Origin: RGIG8244 sp045592785
Lineage (GTDB): Bacteria > Verrucomicrobiota > Lentisphaeria > Victivallales > UBA1829
Direction: 5' to 3'
Assembly: GCA_045592785.1 (NCBI GenBank)
Contig: JAZNVL010000057.1
Coordinates: 62,001 to 126,000, forward strand
Length of the DNA: 64,000 bases
The notes under the pieces are model-generated. The model had not been told where the DNA came from. It searched no databases and saw nothing but the letters and a program-made list of their open reading frames with translations. Both the position numbers and the translations under genes were made by a program. Positions 53,001 through 61,605 of this stretch are shown piece after piece. Positions within the stretch are counted from its first letter, which is position 1. Every line of letters begins with the position of its first letter.

Positions 53001-56000
53001 GGAAGGTCTTGCTGCTGACGGTTCACAGGAAGTCTACTGGCGTATTACGACTGTGGATGAAAACGGCGGACTGGGTGAATGGACGTATGAAACCAGAGAA
53101 ATGCAGGAAGCATTCTCTGATGTGGTGTTCTGCGACAAACCGCAGGATGCCGTCAGCACGGAAGAATCCGGACAGACCGCTGTTGCCACGCTGAAGTGGA
53201 ACGCCGGCGAAAACATGACGCAGGGAACGTATACTTACGAAGTGGAATACTTCCAGAAATCCGATTATCTCTCGGATGCAGAAGTCATGGCTTATTTCGA
53301 TCAGTATACGGATGAAGCGACTGCGGATGTGCTGGATGATGCTTTCGCAAGACTGCAGGTCACCAATAATCAGATCACCATCACGGCTCTGGAAGATACC
53401 AAGTATGTCTACTGGCGCGTGCGTTCCCTGGATAATCAGGGCGTTGCCTCCGACTGGACCGTCGGCGATCCCTTCCATGTGTACCTGGATGACGTTTCCG
53501 CCCCGACCTTCAAGAAGGATCCCGTCGGCGAAGTCCAGTGGGTTTCCCGGATTGAAAATGATGCCCGCGATACCGATCTCATGGATGTGTATCTGACCTG
53601 GGACAAGGCATCGGACGACAAAGCGGGTGTGAAGTGTTACAACTTCACTTACGGTTGCACCACGGAAGATACGGAACAGCTGCACAATGTGAAGTATTAT
53701 TACTCCACAGACAACGGCGTGACCTGGAATGAATTTGCTTATGATGAAGATAACGGCGCCCGTATCGACCATATCGAAGGCGTTGGTACTTACATCATCA
53801 AGATCCAGAACCTTGCCAACGGTAATTATGAATGGAATCTGACTGCCACTGACTATCAGGGCAAGACGTCTGAAACCGCAAAATCCGGTGAATGGCTGGG
53901 CGACTTCGATGCGCCCGAGTTCGCCGAAGATACGGAAGACACGCTGACCATGAACGTCAAGATGGCAGCTGCACTTTCCGATACCGTTGCAGGTAATACC
54001 GATACTGTCAACAAGATCGCGACCCTGGCTCCGATCCTGACCTGGACTCCCGCCGAAGATGAACTCAGCGGCGTGGAATACTATCAGTTGAACTGGTCCG
54101 ATGCCGCACAGCAGTCTTACAGTGTCAAGATCAGTGTGGATGAACTCACACTGGATGCCGCCACCGGAACCTATACCTGGCAGCTGCTGCCCGGCGTTCC
54201 CTACGACAGCCAGGATGATAAGATCCTCGGTCTGGTCAATGGCGATTACACCTGGACCTTCTACGCGGTCGACTACATGGGCAATGTCGCCAATGTTACC
54301 GATATCCCGTCCCTCGCCGGAAAATGGACCGGTGATTATGTGGCACCTGTGTTCACTACCGAATCTGCGGATTGCGCCAATGCGTATATCCTGAACCTGA
54401 TCGATGTGAACATGACCTGGACCGCCGCCACCGATTACTGGTTTGATCCCGGCGAAGATCCCGATACCTTGGGATCCGGCGTGAAGTATTACACCGTAAC
54501 CTACTGGCTCCATGATGAAACAGATCCGGAAGCCCGGATCGGTGAAGTCACGGAAACCGTTTACACGGAATACACCAATGGTTGGCAGCCCGGTTTCACT
54601 GCCGTGGTGATCAACGGCGATTACCGTTATGAAATCACGGCGACCGACTACATGGGCAATACTTCCGAAAGCACATTGACCGGCGAATGGGAAAAGAACG
54701 ACAATCCGGAACTTCCCGAAATCGGAACTTCCACCGTATCCTTCAACCACGCCCGTATGATCGGCGGAGTCTCCTGGGAACAGCAGAGTTTTGCCAACGC
54801 CCAGATCTATTATTACGAGCTGAAATATTCTCTCATCTCCGGCGGTGCCATTACGGACATCGACAGCGCAAGAGTGCTGCATGGCTTCACCGGTGACATC
54901 TCTGCGTTCAGCAGCATTGCCACATTCACACAGAATGGAACCAATACCTGGAGCGTCACATTCAAAGATGATACTTCCACCAAGTACACGCTGACCTATG
55001 ATGCCGCCACAGGCAATTACACCATGTCCTTTGACCTGGTGCAGGATGGCGTCACTTCTCCCTCCTCCATCACCTACAATGCGGCAGATGGTACTTACAC
55101 GGCTTCTTACGACATCACCAACAACCCGAACTACATCTGGACGATGTATGTGAAGGGCACACAGAGCAATTCCAGCGATATCCTGAGTCTTACTTACAGC
55201 CAGGGTACCTGGCAGGGTGATGATGCCGCTCCCGTCTTCACAAGAGGCGCAGCCGCCGTTACCGCGGATGTGGTGTATGACCGTCAGGATGTTGCAGGCG
55301 TCAAGAAGACCATTGCCACGGTCACTGTGACCGTGGATGATTCTCTGGTTGCGGACTACAAACTGCCCGGTAATTACGAAGAAGCGGGTTGCGGCGTTGC
55401 GTATTACACCATTTCTTACGGTGCCGCAGATGCCGATGGTTACGATTACTCTGTGAAATTCGATGCATCGCTGGATGCCGATGTGCTTTCCAGCACCACC
55501 CTCGAACTGGATCCCTCCGTGAACTACAAGTACAAAGTTACCGCCACCGACTGGGTCGGCGCAAACTTTACGGTGGACAGCGGCGAATGGACTGCGCATA
55601 CCTCCAGTGCCGTGAATGGTACGATCGCCAAGGACAGCGTGGCACCGCAGATCGCAGACGAAATCGAAACGCTTTCCGATGCAGGCTTCACCGGCAACAG
55701 CAACAAGATGCTGAATGTTCTGACCTGGACCGCAGCGGAAGACGACAGAGTGGTTGCCGGCGATGGCACAGGCAGCGGCGTTTCGGAATACACTGTCGGC
55801 TTCTCCTACAAGAGCGGAGACGACACGATCGCCCGTACCATTTCTGTGATGGGTAACGATTTCGAAACCTTCTCCGATGAAGAGTTCACCGGTTACAAAC
55901 GGGAAGTCGATGCCAATGGCGTCATCACCTACTCCAAGAGCAAGAAGGAAGATGACGGCAACTACTGGAAACTGGTCTACACCTGCAAATATACCGATAC

Positions 56001-59000
56001 CAACGGCGAAGAACAGGGCGGCGAATATGTCCTGACCTTCACCCTGAACAATGCGACCTACAACTGGAGCATTTATGCAACCGACTATGCAGGAAACTCC
56101 GGACAGGCAAACTACTCCCGTACCGGTACCTGGAATGCAGACGTGGCTGCCCCCACATTTGTGGTCCCCGTCACCAACAAGATCGGCGCATCGCTGACCG
56201 TCCCCGGCACCATGTATGCGGAAGTCTCCTGGACTTACAGCAAGACGGAAGAGATGGGTGTGATCGATCCCACGGTCGCCAACAGCACGCTGAACGATGG
56301 TTCCACGGTGGAATACTTCACCTTCCAGTACCGTCTGAAAGATGCGACGACCTGGAACTCCATCCGTGTGGATGTGGGCAGAGGCAACGACACAGACTCC
56401 AAGTTCACCATCACTTACAGCGATGGAACTTATGTCGCCCGTGCAGAAAGTCTGCTTATCACCGATTACGAATGGCGTGTGGATGCCACCGACTATATGG
56501 GCAACACCACACTCAATACCGCAGCCGGTGCAAACAATTCCGGTACTTGGGCGGATGACAATGCCGCACCCCGGTTCCTCCCGCTGGACGGCACCGATCC
56601 CGAAACGTTCGTCACGACGAATGCCGAATACAGTCTGGATGATGTCCCGGGCATCGACTTCTCTGTCACCTGGGCACCCGCAGTCGATGACTGGCAGGAA
56701 GGCACCGAAGACGGAACCGGTATGGGCGTACGTCAGTACACCTTCGAATACCGTCTGGCTGGAACCGAAAATGAATGGAGCAAGCAGGTTATTGCTCATA
56801 CAGAAACGGCGACCAGCTACATCATCACACTGCAGAATCAGCCGAACGGCGATTACGAATGGCGTTTGACCGCCACCGACTGGGCTGGTCAGAATATTGC
56901 GGAAGCCAATACCAGCGAAGCCATCACCGGTACGATCTACGCCGATATCACTGCTCCTGTATTCGCGGAAGCTGAAGCAGGCGGTGAGGGCGAAGAAGCC
57001 GTTCCCGCAGTTTCCGTCACCAACGAATACGACAAGGCTGGCCTCTCCAATAAACTGTCCTTCACCTGGACCGCGGCAGATGATGTTGCATCCTCCGAAG
57101 CTCCGGAACGTCTGGTCTCCGGATTCTGGAAATATCAGCTCTCCTACGGTCTGGAAGGCAGCGATGCCACCGGCTGGATGACAGTGGATATCACGGAACA
57201 GGATACGGTGTCTTACACCTTCACTTCTGTCAATGGTCTGCCGTTGACAGAAGGTAAGTACAACTGGACGATCTCCGCGCTGGATCATGCGGGCAATGCA
57301 GCCGTTGTCAACGGTGATGCGTTCTACATCGACTACACCGCGCCGGAATTCCTGACGCAGGATGTGAAAGCCAGTGTGGAATACGATGAAACCGGTCTCT
57401 CCCTTACGTTGGAATGGACAGCCGCTGCCGATGCTGTTTCCGGTGTTGACTTCTACACCTTGAAGTACCGTAACGTCACAGAAGGCGGCGAATGGCAGTC
57501 TTTCACAACGGAACTTGCAGCTGATGGCGCCAGCAGTCATACCATTACCCTTTTCGGACTCGCGAATGGCGATTATGAATGGGAACTGTATGCCACCGAC
57601 AACATGGAAAACGTCACCGATACTCCGCTGACCGGCAGTATTCTTTCTGACTTGACCGCACCGGAATTCTCCGCCGGTCAGATCATCCTGACGGACAGCT
57701 ACGATGCGGAAACCCAGATTGCGGATCTTGAATTCCTCTGGACCCGTGCAGATGACCCGGATCAAGCCGACGGACGCGTGGTTTCCGGTTTCGACCGTTA
57801 CGAAATCGCCTGCCGTATCCAGGGGACGGAAGAATGGACTGTGATCACCGCGATCGAAGATCAGGATGTGACCGGCCTCTCCTTCAGCGTACCCGGCAGC
57901 ATCACCGAAGGCGAAACGGCAAAAGAAGTCACGCTGGAAGACGGCATCTATGAATGGAAGGTCAGTGCATTTGACAAGGCTGGCAACGAAAAAGCCAAAC
58001 TTGACGTGCCGGATACCTTCATGATCGATACCACCGGCCCGGCATTCGAAGAAGATGCTGTCAACTCTGTGAAGTATGATTACGATCCCTCCACCAAGAC
58101 CTATCGTACCATTACCTTCGATTGGGATGATGCAACGGATGACGTCTCCGGTCTCGCCGGTTATGAAGTCTCCTTCGGTTACACCAATGAAGCAGGGGAA
58201 TATATCACGGTCGGTTCTTATGAAACGGATGCAGGTAAGACCGAATACACGGTCACGAACCAGATGTTCCGTGTTGATGGCAATTACACCTGGCAGGTGA
58301 AAGCGATCGACAATATGGGCAACAGCACAGTCCTCACCGGTTCCGAAAGCATCGAAGTGGATACCACTGCTCCGGAAGGCAAGTTCACAGCGATCGACGA
58401 AAAACCGCTTATCGAAGCGGAATGGACCGTCAGTCAGGAATACGAACACCCGATTTACATTACGACCTACACCGTGAAATCAGCGATCGTCACCTTCAAT
58501 CTGGAAGGCACGTTCGAAGATGAATCCGGCGAAGTCACTTATGAAATCGCCACCTATGGCAGAGGCGAATCCGGCGAAGTCGTCCGTATGCAGACCTTCA
58601 CAGTGGATGCAGATGGTGAGTTCATTCTGGATGCCACCGCCGGACAGGGCGCGGGTTATCTCGCCAACATGCTGAACAACACCGTGTACTGGAAAGTGCG
58701 TGCTGTGGATGCCTTCGGTAATGCCACCGGTTGGTATGATGGTGCGACATTCAAGATGATTGATACGGATTCGAAAAGCATCGGTAAAGGACAGCCCATC
58801 GTTGACAAACAGAAACCCACGACCCCGATGGAATGGTTTGCCAAAGATTACACCGATACCGGTCTGCTGTATCTCTACTGGACCCCGGCAACGGATGGTT
58901 TGGGCGTTGACAGCTATGTTGTGAAAGTATATGACAAGTCCGGCAAGAACCTGATCGGAACGTTCAACTCCAACCGCGGTGAAAACTGGGTTGCATTGAA

Positions 59001-60189
59001 TCAGAATGATCTGGCTTGCGGCGAATGTACATTCTCTGTGGCTGCGATCGATTGCGCCGGCAATACGGGCAAAGCAACGAACAAAGTCTCCTTCACCTAC
59101 GATATCGTCCGTCCCACACTGTCTGTTCCGGATGGTACGATCTACACCGTGGATGCCGCTTCCAACGTTACCTTCCAGCTCTCTGCTCTGGATGTGATCG
59201 ATAACCTGCCCGGTTGTGAATATGCCATCAAGGTTTATCGTGAATCCACCGGACAGCTGTTGGTCAATGATATCGCATCCGGTGATACCTACACCTGGTA
59301 TCCGACCGAATTCGGTGACTATGTGTACGAAATCTATGCACAGGATGCACATGGCAACCTGTCTTCGGAATGTGCCAAGGGAATCATTTCTCTTGCCGGC
59401 AAGGAAACGCAGGACTTCAACTGGAGTCAGGGCTGCGCATCCGGTACTGTCGGAAACGGCAAGCCTTCCGATACATGGAACTTCGTCATCGACACCATGA
59501 GCGTGGATGACAAGACGACTGCCACCGAACTGACGATCACGATCACTGCGCTGTCCTTCAGCGGTGATGACGGTATCGACGTTATCATCCGTGACAACTA
59601 CGGCGAATGTGTGGAATCCTTCACTATCATGCCGGATGAAATGGGTGAAACCGTCAGTCACACCTTCTTCGCCAACGAAGCCAAAGACCTCAGTGCGAAG
59701 TACACGGTGGAAGTCATTGCCCGCGATCCCTCCGTCAAGGTCAACTACACCATCGGTGCGGACCGGAACGACTTCACGGAATCCAACGTGCTGGATGATA
59801 CCTTCCAGCAGGCGCGTGACCTTGCCCAGTTCCGCATCAATCTGGATACGGACTCCAATTCTCTGAATGAAGAGATCATTTCCAACGAATGGCTGGGGTA
59901 CAGCGACTACGCTGACTTCCGTCAGATCACGGTGGAAAAAGATGGTACTTACGACCTGAACTTCCAGTCCGATAACGGCGCGGTCAAGGCCACGCTCTGG
60001 CAGATGACGCCCAACGGACAGCTCAGTGCCATTGCTTATGCGATGCCGGAATACGGCGAAGTCTCCATGGCAATGGAATCTCTGGCACTGGAACAGGGCG
60101 AAACATACTATCTGGGTATGGAAAGCACTGCGGCTTCCGAAGGAATCGAAACGCGTTACAGCGTGGGTGTTGTCGGAGTCATTGCCTGA
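47083..60189 (+). CDS. Giant repeat protein, probable type I secreted adhesin
   Basis: 4368 residues, over 20% of the window; function unknown. No Sec signal (MADASKSNFFTTPFGGNIES). N-terminal third (about 47,083-51,450) is beta-rich with recurring short motifs such as TVEGTYRGTINSNV and ITINGNFRSDVLVG, like beta-helix surface proteins. From about 51,500 a string of fn3/Ig-like modules follows, the later ones ending in W-x-x-D-x-A-P-x-F linkers and containing N-G-x-Y-x-W...A-x-D-x-x-G-N. The C-terminal 250 residues are two beta-sandwich-like segments resembling pre-peptidase C-terminal domains (DYADFRQITVEKDGTYDLNF), ending in a hydrophobic tail SVGVVGVIA. No RTX nonapeptides seen. Start: ATG 47083, AAAGGA 7 nt ahead. 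Likely cargo of the exporter upstream. Confidence 0.85.
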   Translation: MADASKSNFFTTPFGGNIESISTDAYFLRRSDRDLGFIMTADGESLAITRGFPNAVYDYVYGFSGVTANRDEQYVVFGWNQHESTIGNDPLVDYNAAVIYNINCYQDLNGLNAGLKFTQSGIVDFANATGQIAMGLTVPLQKTAIVYINECGNVRDQKTFSLASDISSIYSAATLTVEGSLHADLYGVIDNSIFTTYYYDNNSSKIGAANFSPYAGTILPAGVAPNNYSPYKYDFHEVVDNNRQLAAALRAQNIQLELNLTGTVNSFIRNVTIRPFVQTSVQGNTHQATGVLANGTVDKSNRDVTEGTGDIVFGGDLENGGGNGTWTGEVNAKVENVHLDSKIFPATPEYVKDADGNVLYDWQIGLDGKPLYNEPMTSTLNKYVDVSDFAEQNNGVSQNAQVSDTITIKVTEYQKKKELVLETEEKTVKVQKQVTVAVPVVESNGTKKVYLYSTNGNSVDQMTVGELNALGYQYVKVKTDNGEFYTGYALNSNATNYEAGYLPSFIWMVSETTTNETTGEVSVTGANQLVQYGDQLINIYVDTEVDLEIEKAHIDQDGRFIKAIKDSAGNITGWTLANSYGDATKYKEKVTVTVPVLSYTKAEALSGFTVDELYQVIPDNLYEDKNTATKDSAAYYEVFQNPLGDNYTYQAKDNYTWKWNYVEVEVDDLSTGKQVDKDITFTDTGFVNKSLNTQVSDNKYLAEGLSAANIVLSNVAESGTINATVDNISLDAEIAQRKYAGTVAEGESGIAGFSDNVATSIGINTDTLTVEGTYRGTINSNVSRLNASSTNTVYSYTVRTYSYDEYEMQIGQNSGMAVTATSFSADLTDAEKVKEFYNKYASVNPDTGATTYVDRESLYQIDIVIDTTNWTVTGGTGYLIKREETGTSYYIDPVTKYFVNPANGCVYTKQNFTGEEFQVFYTLDPKTNDRIKLHSAGDYVVLDENQHYVKNEEYDRIHHSETFEGKLGDDTYLVDRVITQDDTINRMGIKAEAHGIRSTDITINGNFRSDVLVGIDSVIYRDPVTGEIVYSMNDYTTEEDASEQGELYRVTDVYSTGITASTISVEGGLFAPNVYVIGNARNWNEDMLKKMAEAALKDPTAAAKHNTDAYYCVKADTLVADALAGDYVLQAATCFEMIDGQRLWVLNTGVAVSVANLQNGNDGSFDIIGNIYSAFDGIRWSEANSKRGDYNLRVSGEIVAGYEMDANGGFTETLKNGIKGNNEYYVFTDVNGQTAANTNSANADNSDRLEFAAGAYAKGNIQFASGNDMLILDSNARLEDAAIATGEGHLNMVFNLNDKVLDADDYKYNDGNAIITGSLNDQSTNLYAITLNDIVMDGTGPKEYKLFKFDGINQAEVFGAKIRTVDLKYDGMSVKTLDLSDDIVAEVGYYDNEDWVVCTSQLVGYEFRENNFTAKIGSYDGATSASGTKLGNYIRVVDNANGGEIIFQAYSECVNSDWTIVVDVLPDQVALPNATNGETYYVSSFDIDINNLRQWYDRENNTVTFTWDDHSIDISQTVYQFEYYILNADGTKTNTIMREITSDSPRVSLTLENIDADQTIIWRVRQSYGIGNDITGDWNSIEDYKYERAIGLLQTDLEDSTSNLEWKNELSVSSMEKYVVYYYVEGDAAVRTYNVAKTTQSKVVVNTSQFLQAGEILTGWEVGISDAQGNDLAENAIYQNLDVDWIQYAPLTGLGAAAGANKSLILSWNNVSQSDVSFVLRYRIGNDSAGYGEWTTVVVDAVDPGDASTVSYTVNLESYLKSDELLQWEVFAQQINGDEILRSEVSGAKTSMILTDGVMKVNTTTVPNDDAKEVGTVTMVWENTGTEDTTFLLEYVDNGVRKSVEIKSGMTGVTYNDDNTVSYSFKPSTSTTTAALDWRVRRYVKDASGNPVDVGEWMIYEIETMTSLERTSEVVHDDSLNKDTISTTLHFESNVPGSAYRLEYVVVTNNYDVSNPVAVDFDASNDKVFTYTVEGLAADGSQEVYWRITTVDENGGLGEWTYETREMQEAFSDVVFCDKPQDAVSTEESGQTAVATLKWNAGENMTQGTYTYEVEYFQKSDYLSDAEVMAYFDQYTDEATADVLDDAFARLQVTNNQITITALEDTKYVYWRVRSLDNQGVASDWTVGDPFHVYLDDVSAPTFKKDPVGEVQWVSRIENDARDTDLMDVYLTWDKASDDKAGVKCYNFTYGCTTEDTEQLHNVKYYYSTDNGVTWNEFAYDEDNGARIDHIEGVGTYIIKIQNLANGNYEWNLTATDYQGKTSETAKSGEWLGDFDAPEFAEDTEDTLTMNVKMAAALSDTVAGNTDTVNKIATLAPILTWTPAEDELSGVEYYQLNWSDAAQQSYSVKISVDELTLDAATGTYTWQLLPGVPYDSQDDKILGLVNGDYTWTFYAVDYMGNVANVTDIPSLAGKWTGDYVAPVFTTESADCANAYILNLIDVNMTWTAATDYWFDPGEDPDTLGSGVKYYTVTYWLHDETDPEARIGEVTETVYTEYTNGWQPGFTAVVINGDYRYEITATDYMGNTSESTLTGEWEKNDNPELPEIGTSTVSFNHARMIGGVSWEQQSFANAQIYYYELKYSLISGGAITDIDSARVLHGFTGDISAFSSIATFTQNGTNTWSVTFKDDTSTKYTLTYDAATGNYTMSFDLVQDGVTSPSSITYNAADGTYTASYDITNNPNYIWTMYVKGTQSNSSDILSLTYSQGTWQGDDAAPVFTRGAAAVTADVVYDRQDVAGVKKTIATVTVTVDDSLVADYKLPGNYEEAGCGVAYYTISYGAADADGYDYSVKFDASLDADVLSSTTLELDPSVNYKYKVTATDWVGANFTVDSGEWTAHTSSAVNGTIAKDSVAPQIADEIETLSDAGFTGNSNKMLNVLTWTAAEDDRVVAGDGTGSGVSEYTVGFSYKSGDDTIARTISVMGNDFETFSDEEFTGYKREVDANGVITYSKSKKEDDGNYWKLVYTCKYTDTNGEEQGGEYVLTFTLNNATYNWSIYATDYAGNSGQANYSRTGTWNADVAAPTFVVPVTNKIGASLTVPGTMYAEVSWTYSKTEEMGVIDPTVANSTLNDGSTVEYFTFQYRLKDATTWNSIRVDVGRGNDTDSKFTITYSDGTYVARAESLLITDYEWRVDATDYMGNTTLNTAAGANNSGTWADDNAAPRFLPLDGTDPETFVTTNAEYSLDDVPGIDFSVTWAPAVDDWQEGTEDGTGMGVRQYTFEYRLAGTENEWSKQVIAHTETATSYIITLQNQPNGDYEWRLTATDWAGQNIAEANTSEAITGTIYADITAPVFAEAEAGGEGEEAVPAVSVTNEYDKAGLSNKLSFTWTAADDVASSEAPERLVSGFWKYQLSYGLEGSDATGWMTVDITEQDTVSYTFTSVNGLPLTEGKYNWTISALDHAGNAAVVNGDAFYIDYTAPEFLTQDVKASVEYDETGLSLTLEWTAAADAVSGVDFYTLKYRNVTEGGEWQSFTTELAADGASSHTITLFGLANGDYEWELYATDNMENVTDTPLTGSILSDLTAPEFSAGQIILTDSYDAETQIADLEFLWTRADDPDQADGRVVSGFDRYEIACRIQGTEEWTVITAIEDQDVTGLSFSVPGSITEGETAKEVTLEDGIYEWKVSAFDKAGNEKAKLDVPDTFMIDTTGPAFEEDAVNSVKYDYDPSTKTYRTITFDWDDATDDVSGLAGYEVSFGYTNEAGEYITVGSYETDAGKTEYTVTNQMFRVDGNYTWQVKAIDNMGNSTVLTGSESIEVDTTAPEGKFTAIDEKPLIEAEWTVSQEYEHPIYITTYTVKSAIVTFNLEGTFEDESGEVTYEIATYGRGESGEVVRMQTFTVDADGEFILDATAGQGAGYLANMLNNTVYWKVRAVDAFGNATGWYDGATFKMIDTDSKSIGKGQPIVDKQKPTTPMEWFAKDYTDTGLLYLYWTPATDGLGVDSYVVKVYDKSGKNLIGTFNSNRGENWVALNQNDLACGECTFSVAAIDCAGNTGKATNKVSFTYDIVRPTLSVPDGTIYTVDAASNVTFQLSALDVIDNLPGCEYAIKVYRESTGQLLVNDIASGDTYTWYPTEFGDYVYEIYAQDAHGNLSSECAKGIISLAGKETQDFNWSQGCASGTVGNGKPSDTWNFVIDTMSVDDKTTATELTITITALSFSGDDGIDVIIRDNYGECVESFTIMPDEMGETVSHTFFANEAKDLSAKYTVEVIARDPSVKVNYTIGADRNDFTESNVLDDTFQQARDLAQFRINLDTDSNSLNEEIISNEWLGYSDYADFRQITVEKDGTYDLNFQSDNGAVKATLWQMTPNGQLSAIAYAMPEYGEVSMAMESLALEQGETYYLGMESTAASEGIETRYSVGVVGVIA
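53440..59400 (+). repeat. About 15 fn3/Ig-like modules in the giant protein
   Basis: Each module of about 100-180 residues ends with a strand of type G-x-Y-x-W-x-x-x-A-x-D-x-x-G-N (for example near 53,820, 54,240, 54,615, 56,470, 56,850, 57,560, 58,280, 59,315) and a linker such as SGTWADDNAAPRF. The modules differ in sequence, so the array has diverged rather than been recently copied. Module starts are only approximate. Confidence 0.8.
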
Positions 60190-60215
60190 GTGTAACAAAC
60201 AATCTGTAAACCATG

Positions 60216-60250
60216 CACCGGCTGCTGAAAATGCAGCCGGTGTTTTTTTT
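60216..60250 (+). terminator. Rho-independent terminator of the giant gene
   Basis: CACCGGCTGC (60216-60225) pairs perfectly with GCAGCCGGTG (60233-60242) around a 7-nt loop, followed by eight T. Placed 27 nt after the stop codon. It isolates the giant gene from rhaA. Confidence 0.95.
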
Positions 60251-60339
60251 GAAAAAAAAATGAAAAGGGGATGGAAAAAACGCAAACACATGCTATATTG
60301 AATCAGTTATGTAATCATCAACCGGAAGGAACAAATATT

Positions 60340-61602
60340 ATGCGTACAGAAAGTCAGATCGAACAGAGTTACAGAATCGCAAAGGAACGGTATGCCGCTA
60401 TCGGGATCGATACCGATAAGGCTGTGGAAGCTCTTGCTGCCATTCCCATTTCCATGCACTGCTGGCAGGGGGATGACGTCAATGGTTTCGAAGTCTCCGA
60501 AGGCGGGACCAGCGGCGGGATCATGAGTACGGGGAACTACCCCGGACGCGCCCGGAACGCAGAAGAACTCCGCGCCGATATGGATTTTGCCATGGCGATG
60601 CTGCCCGGCACTCTCCGCGTGAACGTTCATGCCATGTATCTGGAATCCGCGAAACCGGTGAGCCGCGATGCCATCACGCCGGAACATTTTGCAAACTGGA
60701 TCGACTGGGCGAAAGCAAAGAATATCGGGCTTGACTTCAATCCCTCTTTCTTCGGACACTCCATGGTGGTGGACGGCATGACTCTTTCCTCTTATCGGGA
60801 AGATGTGCGTAATTTCTGGATCGAACACGGCAAACGCTGTCGTGAGATCTCCGAAGCCATGGGACAGGCTCTCGGCAAACGCTGTGTGATGAATATCTGG
60901 GTCCCCGACGGGTTCAAAGATACGCCCGCAAACCGCGGCGCTGCCCGGAAACGGCTGATGGAATCTCTGGATGTCATGCGTGCGGACAAGAAGAATCCTG
61001 CGTACATGGCGGATGCGGTGGAATGTAAACTCTTCGGACTGGGCTGCGAAAGCTGTACGGTCGGTTCCCATGAGTTCTATATGGGGTATGCCGTGAAGAA
61101 CGGGATCATGGCGACTCTCGACTCCGGTCACTTCCATCCCACCGAAGTCATCAGCGACAAGATCAGCTCCTTCCTGCTCTTCATGGATGAGATCCTGCTC
61201 CACGTCAGCCGTCCTGTCCGTTGGGACAGCGACCATGTGGTGTTGTTCGATGACGAATTGCAGGCGATCGCGGCGGAAATCATCCGTAACGGCGCGAATC
61301 GCGTCAATATCGGTCTGGACTACTTCGACGGCACGATCAACCGTGTCATTGCCTGGTGTGCCGGGGTCCGCAACATGCAGAAAGCACTCTGCAAAGCGTT
61401 GCTTTCTCCCGATGCCCGGCTGACCGAATATGACAACGTGGATATGTCCCGCCGTCTCGCGGTCACAGAAGAACTCAAAGCCATGCCCTGGAGCGATGTC
61501 TATGATTATTTCTGCATGAAACAGGGTGTGCCGGTGGGTGCGGATTATATCGAACCTGCAGTGGATTATGTGAAAAAGAACATTGCAGTACGCGGAGCAT
61601 AA
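60340..61602 (+). CDS. rhaA: L-rhamnose isomerase
   Basis: Converts L-rhamnose to L-rhamnulose, the first step of catabolism. 420 residues, almost the same as E. coli RhaA. Motifs: ISMHCWQGDDVNGFE, NVHAMYLES, LDFNPSFFGHSMV and the metal-binding ATLDSGHFHPTEVISDK with its Asp/His ligands. ATG 60340 follows GGAAGGA; a longer frame to 60271 crosses a poorly conserved leader. rhaB follows after 3 nt. Only a weak -10-like TATATT (60294-60299) could be seen for a promoter, and the terminator before it makes its own promoter necessary. Rhamnulose-1-phosphate aldolase and a regulator are not in the window. Confidence 0.96.
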   Translation: MRTESQIEQSYRIAKERYAAIGIDTDKAVEALAAIPISMHCWQGDDVNGFEVSEGGTSGGIMSTGNYPGRARNAEELRADMDFAMAMLPGTLRVNVHAMYLESAKPVSRDAITPEHFANWIDWAKAKNIGLDFNPSFFGHSMVVDGMTLSSYREDVRNFWIEHGKRCREISEAMGQALGKRCVMNIWVPDGFKDTPANRGAARKRLMESLDVMRADKKNPAYMADAVECKLFGLGCESCTVGSHEFYMGYAVKNGIMATLDSGHFHPTEVISDKISSFLLFMDEILLHVSRPVRWDSDHVVLFDDELQAIAAEIIRNGANRVNIGLDYFDGTINRVIAWCAGVRNMQKALCKALLSPDARLTEYDNVDMSRRLAVTEELKAMPWSDVYDYFCMKQGVPVGADYIEPAVDYVKKNIAVRGA

Positions 61603-61605
61603 ATC

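Noticed and set aside
53023..58449. Long open frame (over 1800 codons) on the minus strand opposite the giant gene
   Set aside because: It mirrors the codon bias of the plus-strand gene, has no recognisable motif or ribosome site, and the plus frame is coherent and repeat-rich.
47083..60189. Giant protein as a polyketide or peptide synthetase
   Set aside because: No carrier, adenylation or ketosynthase motif; the sequence is composed of beta-type repeats.
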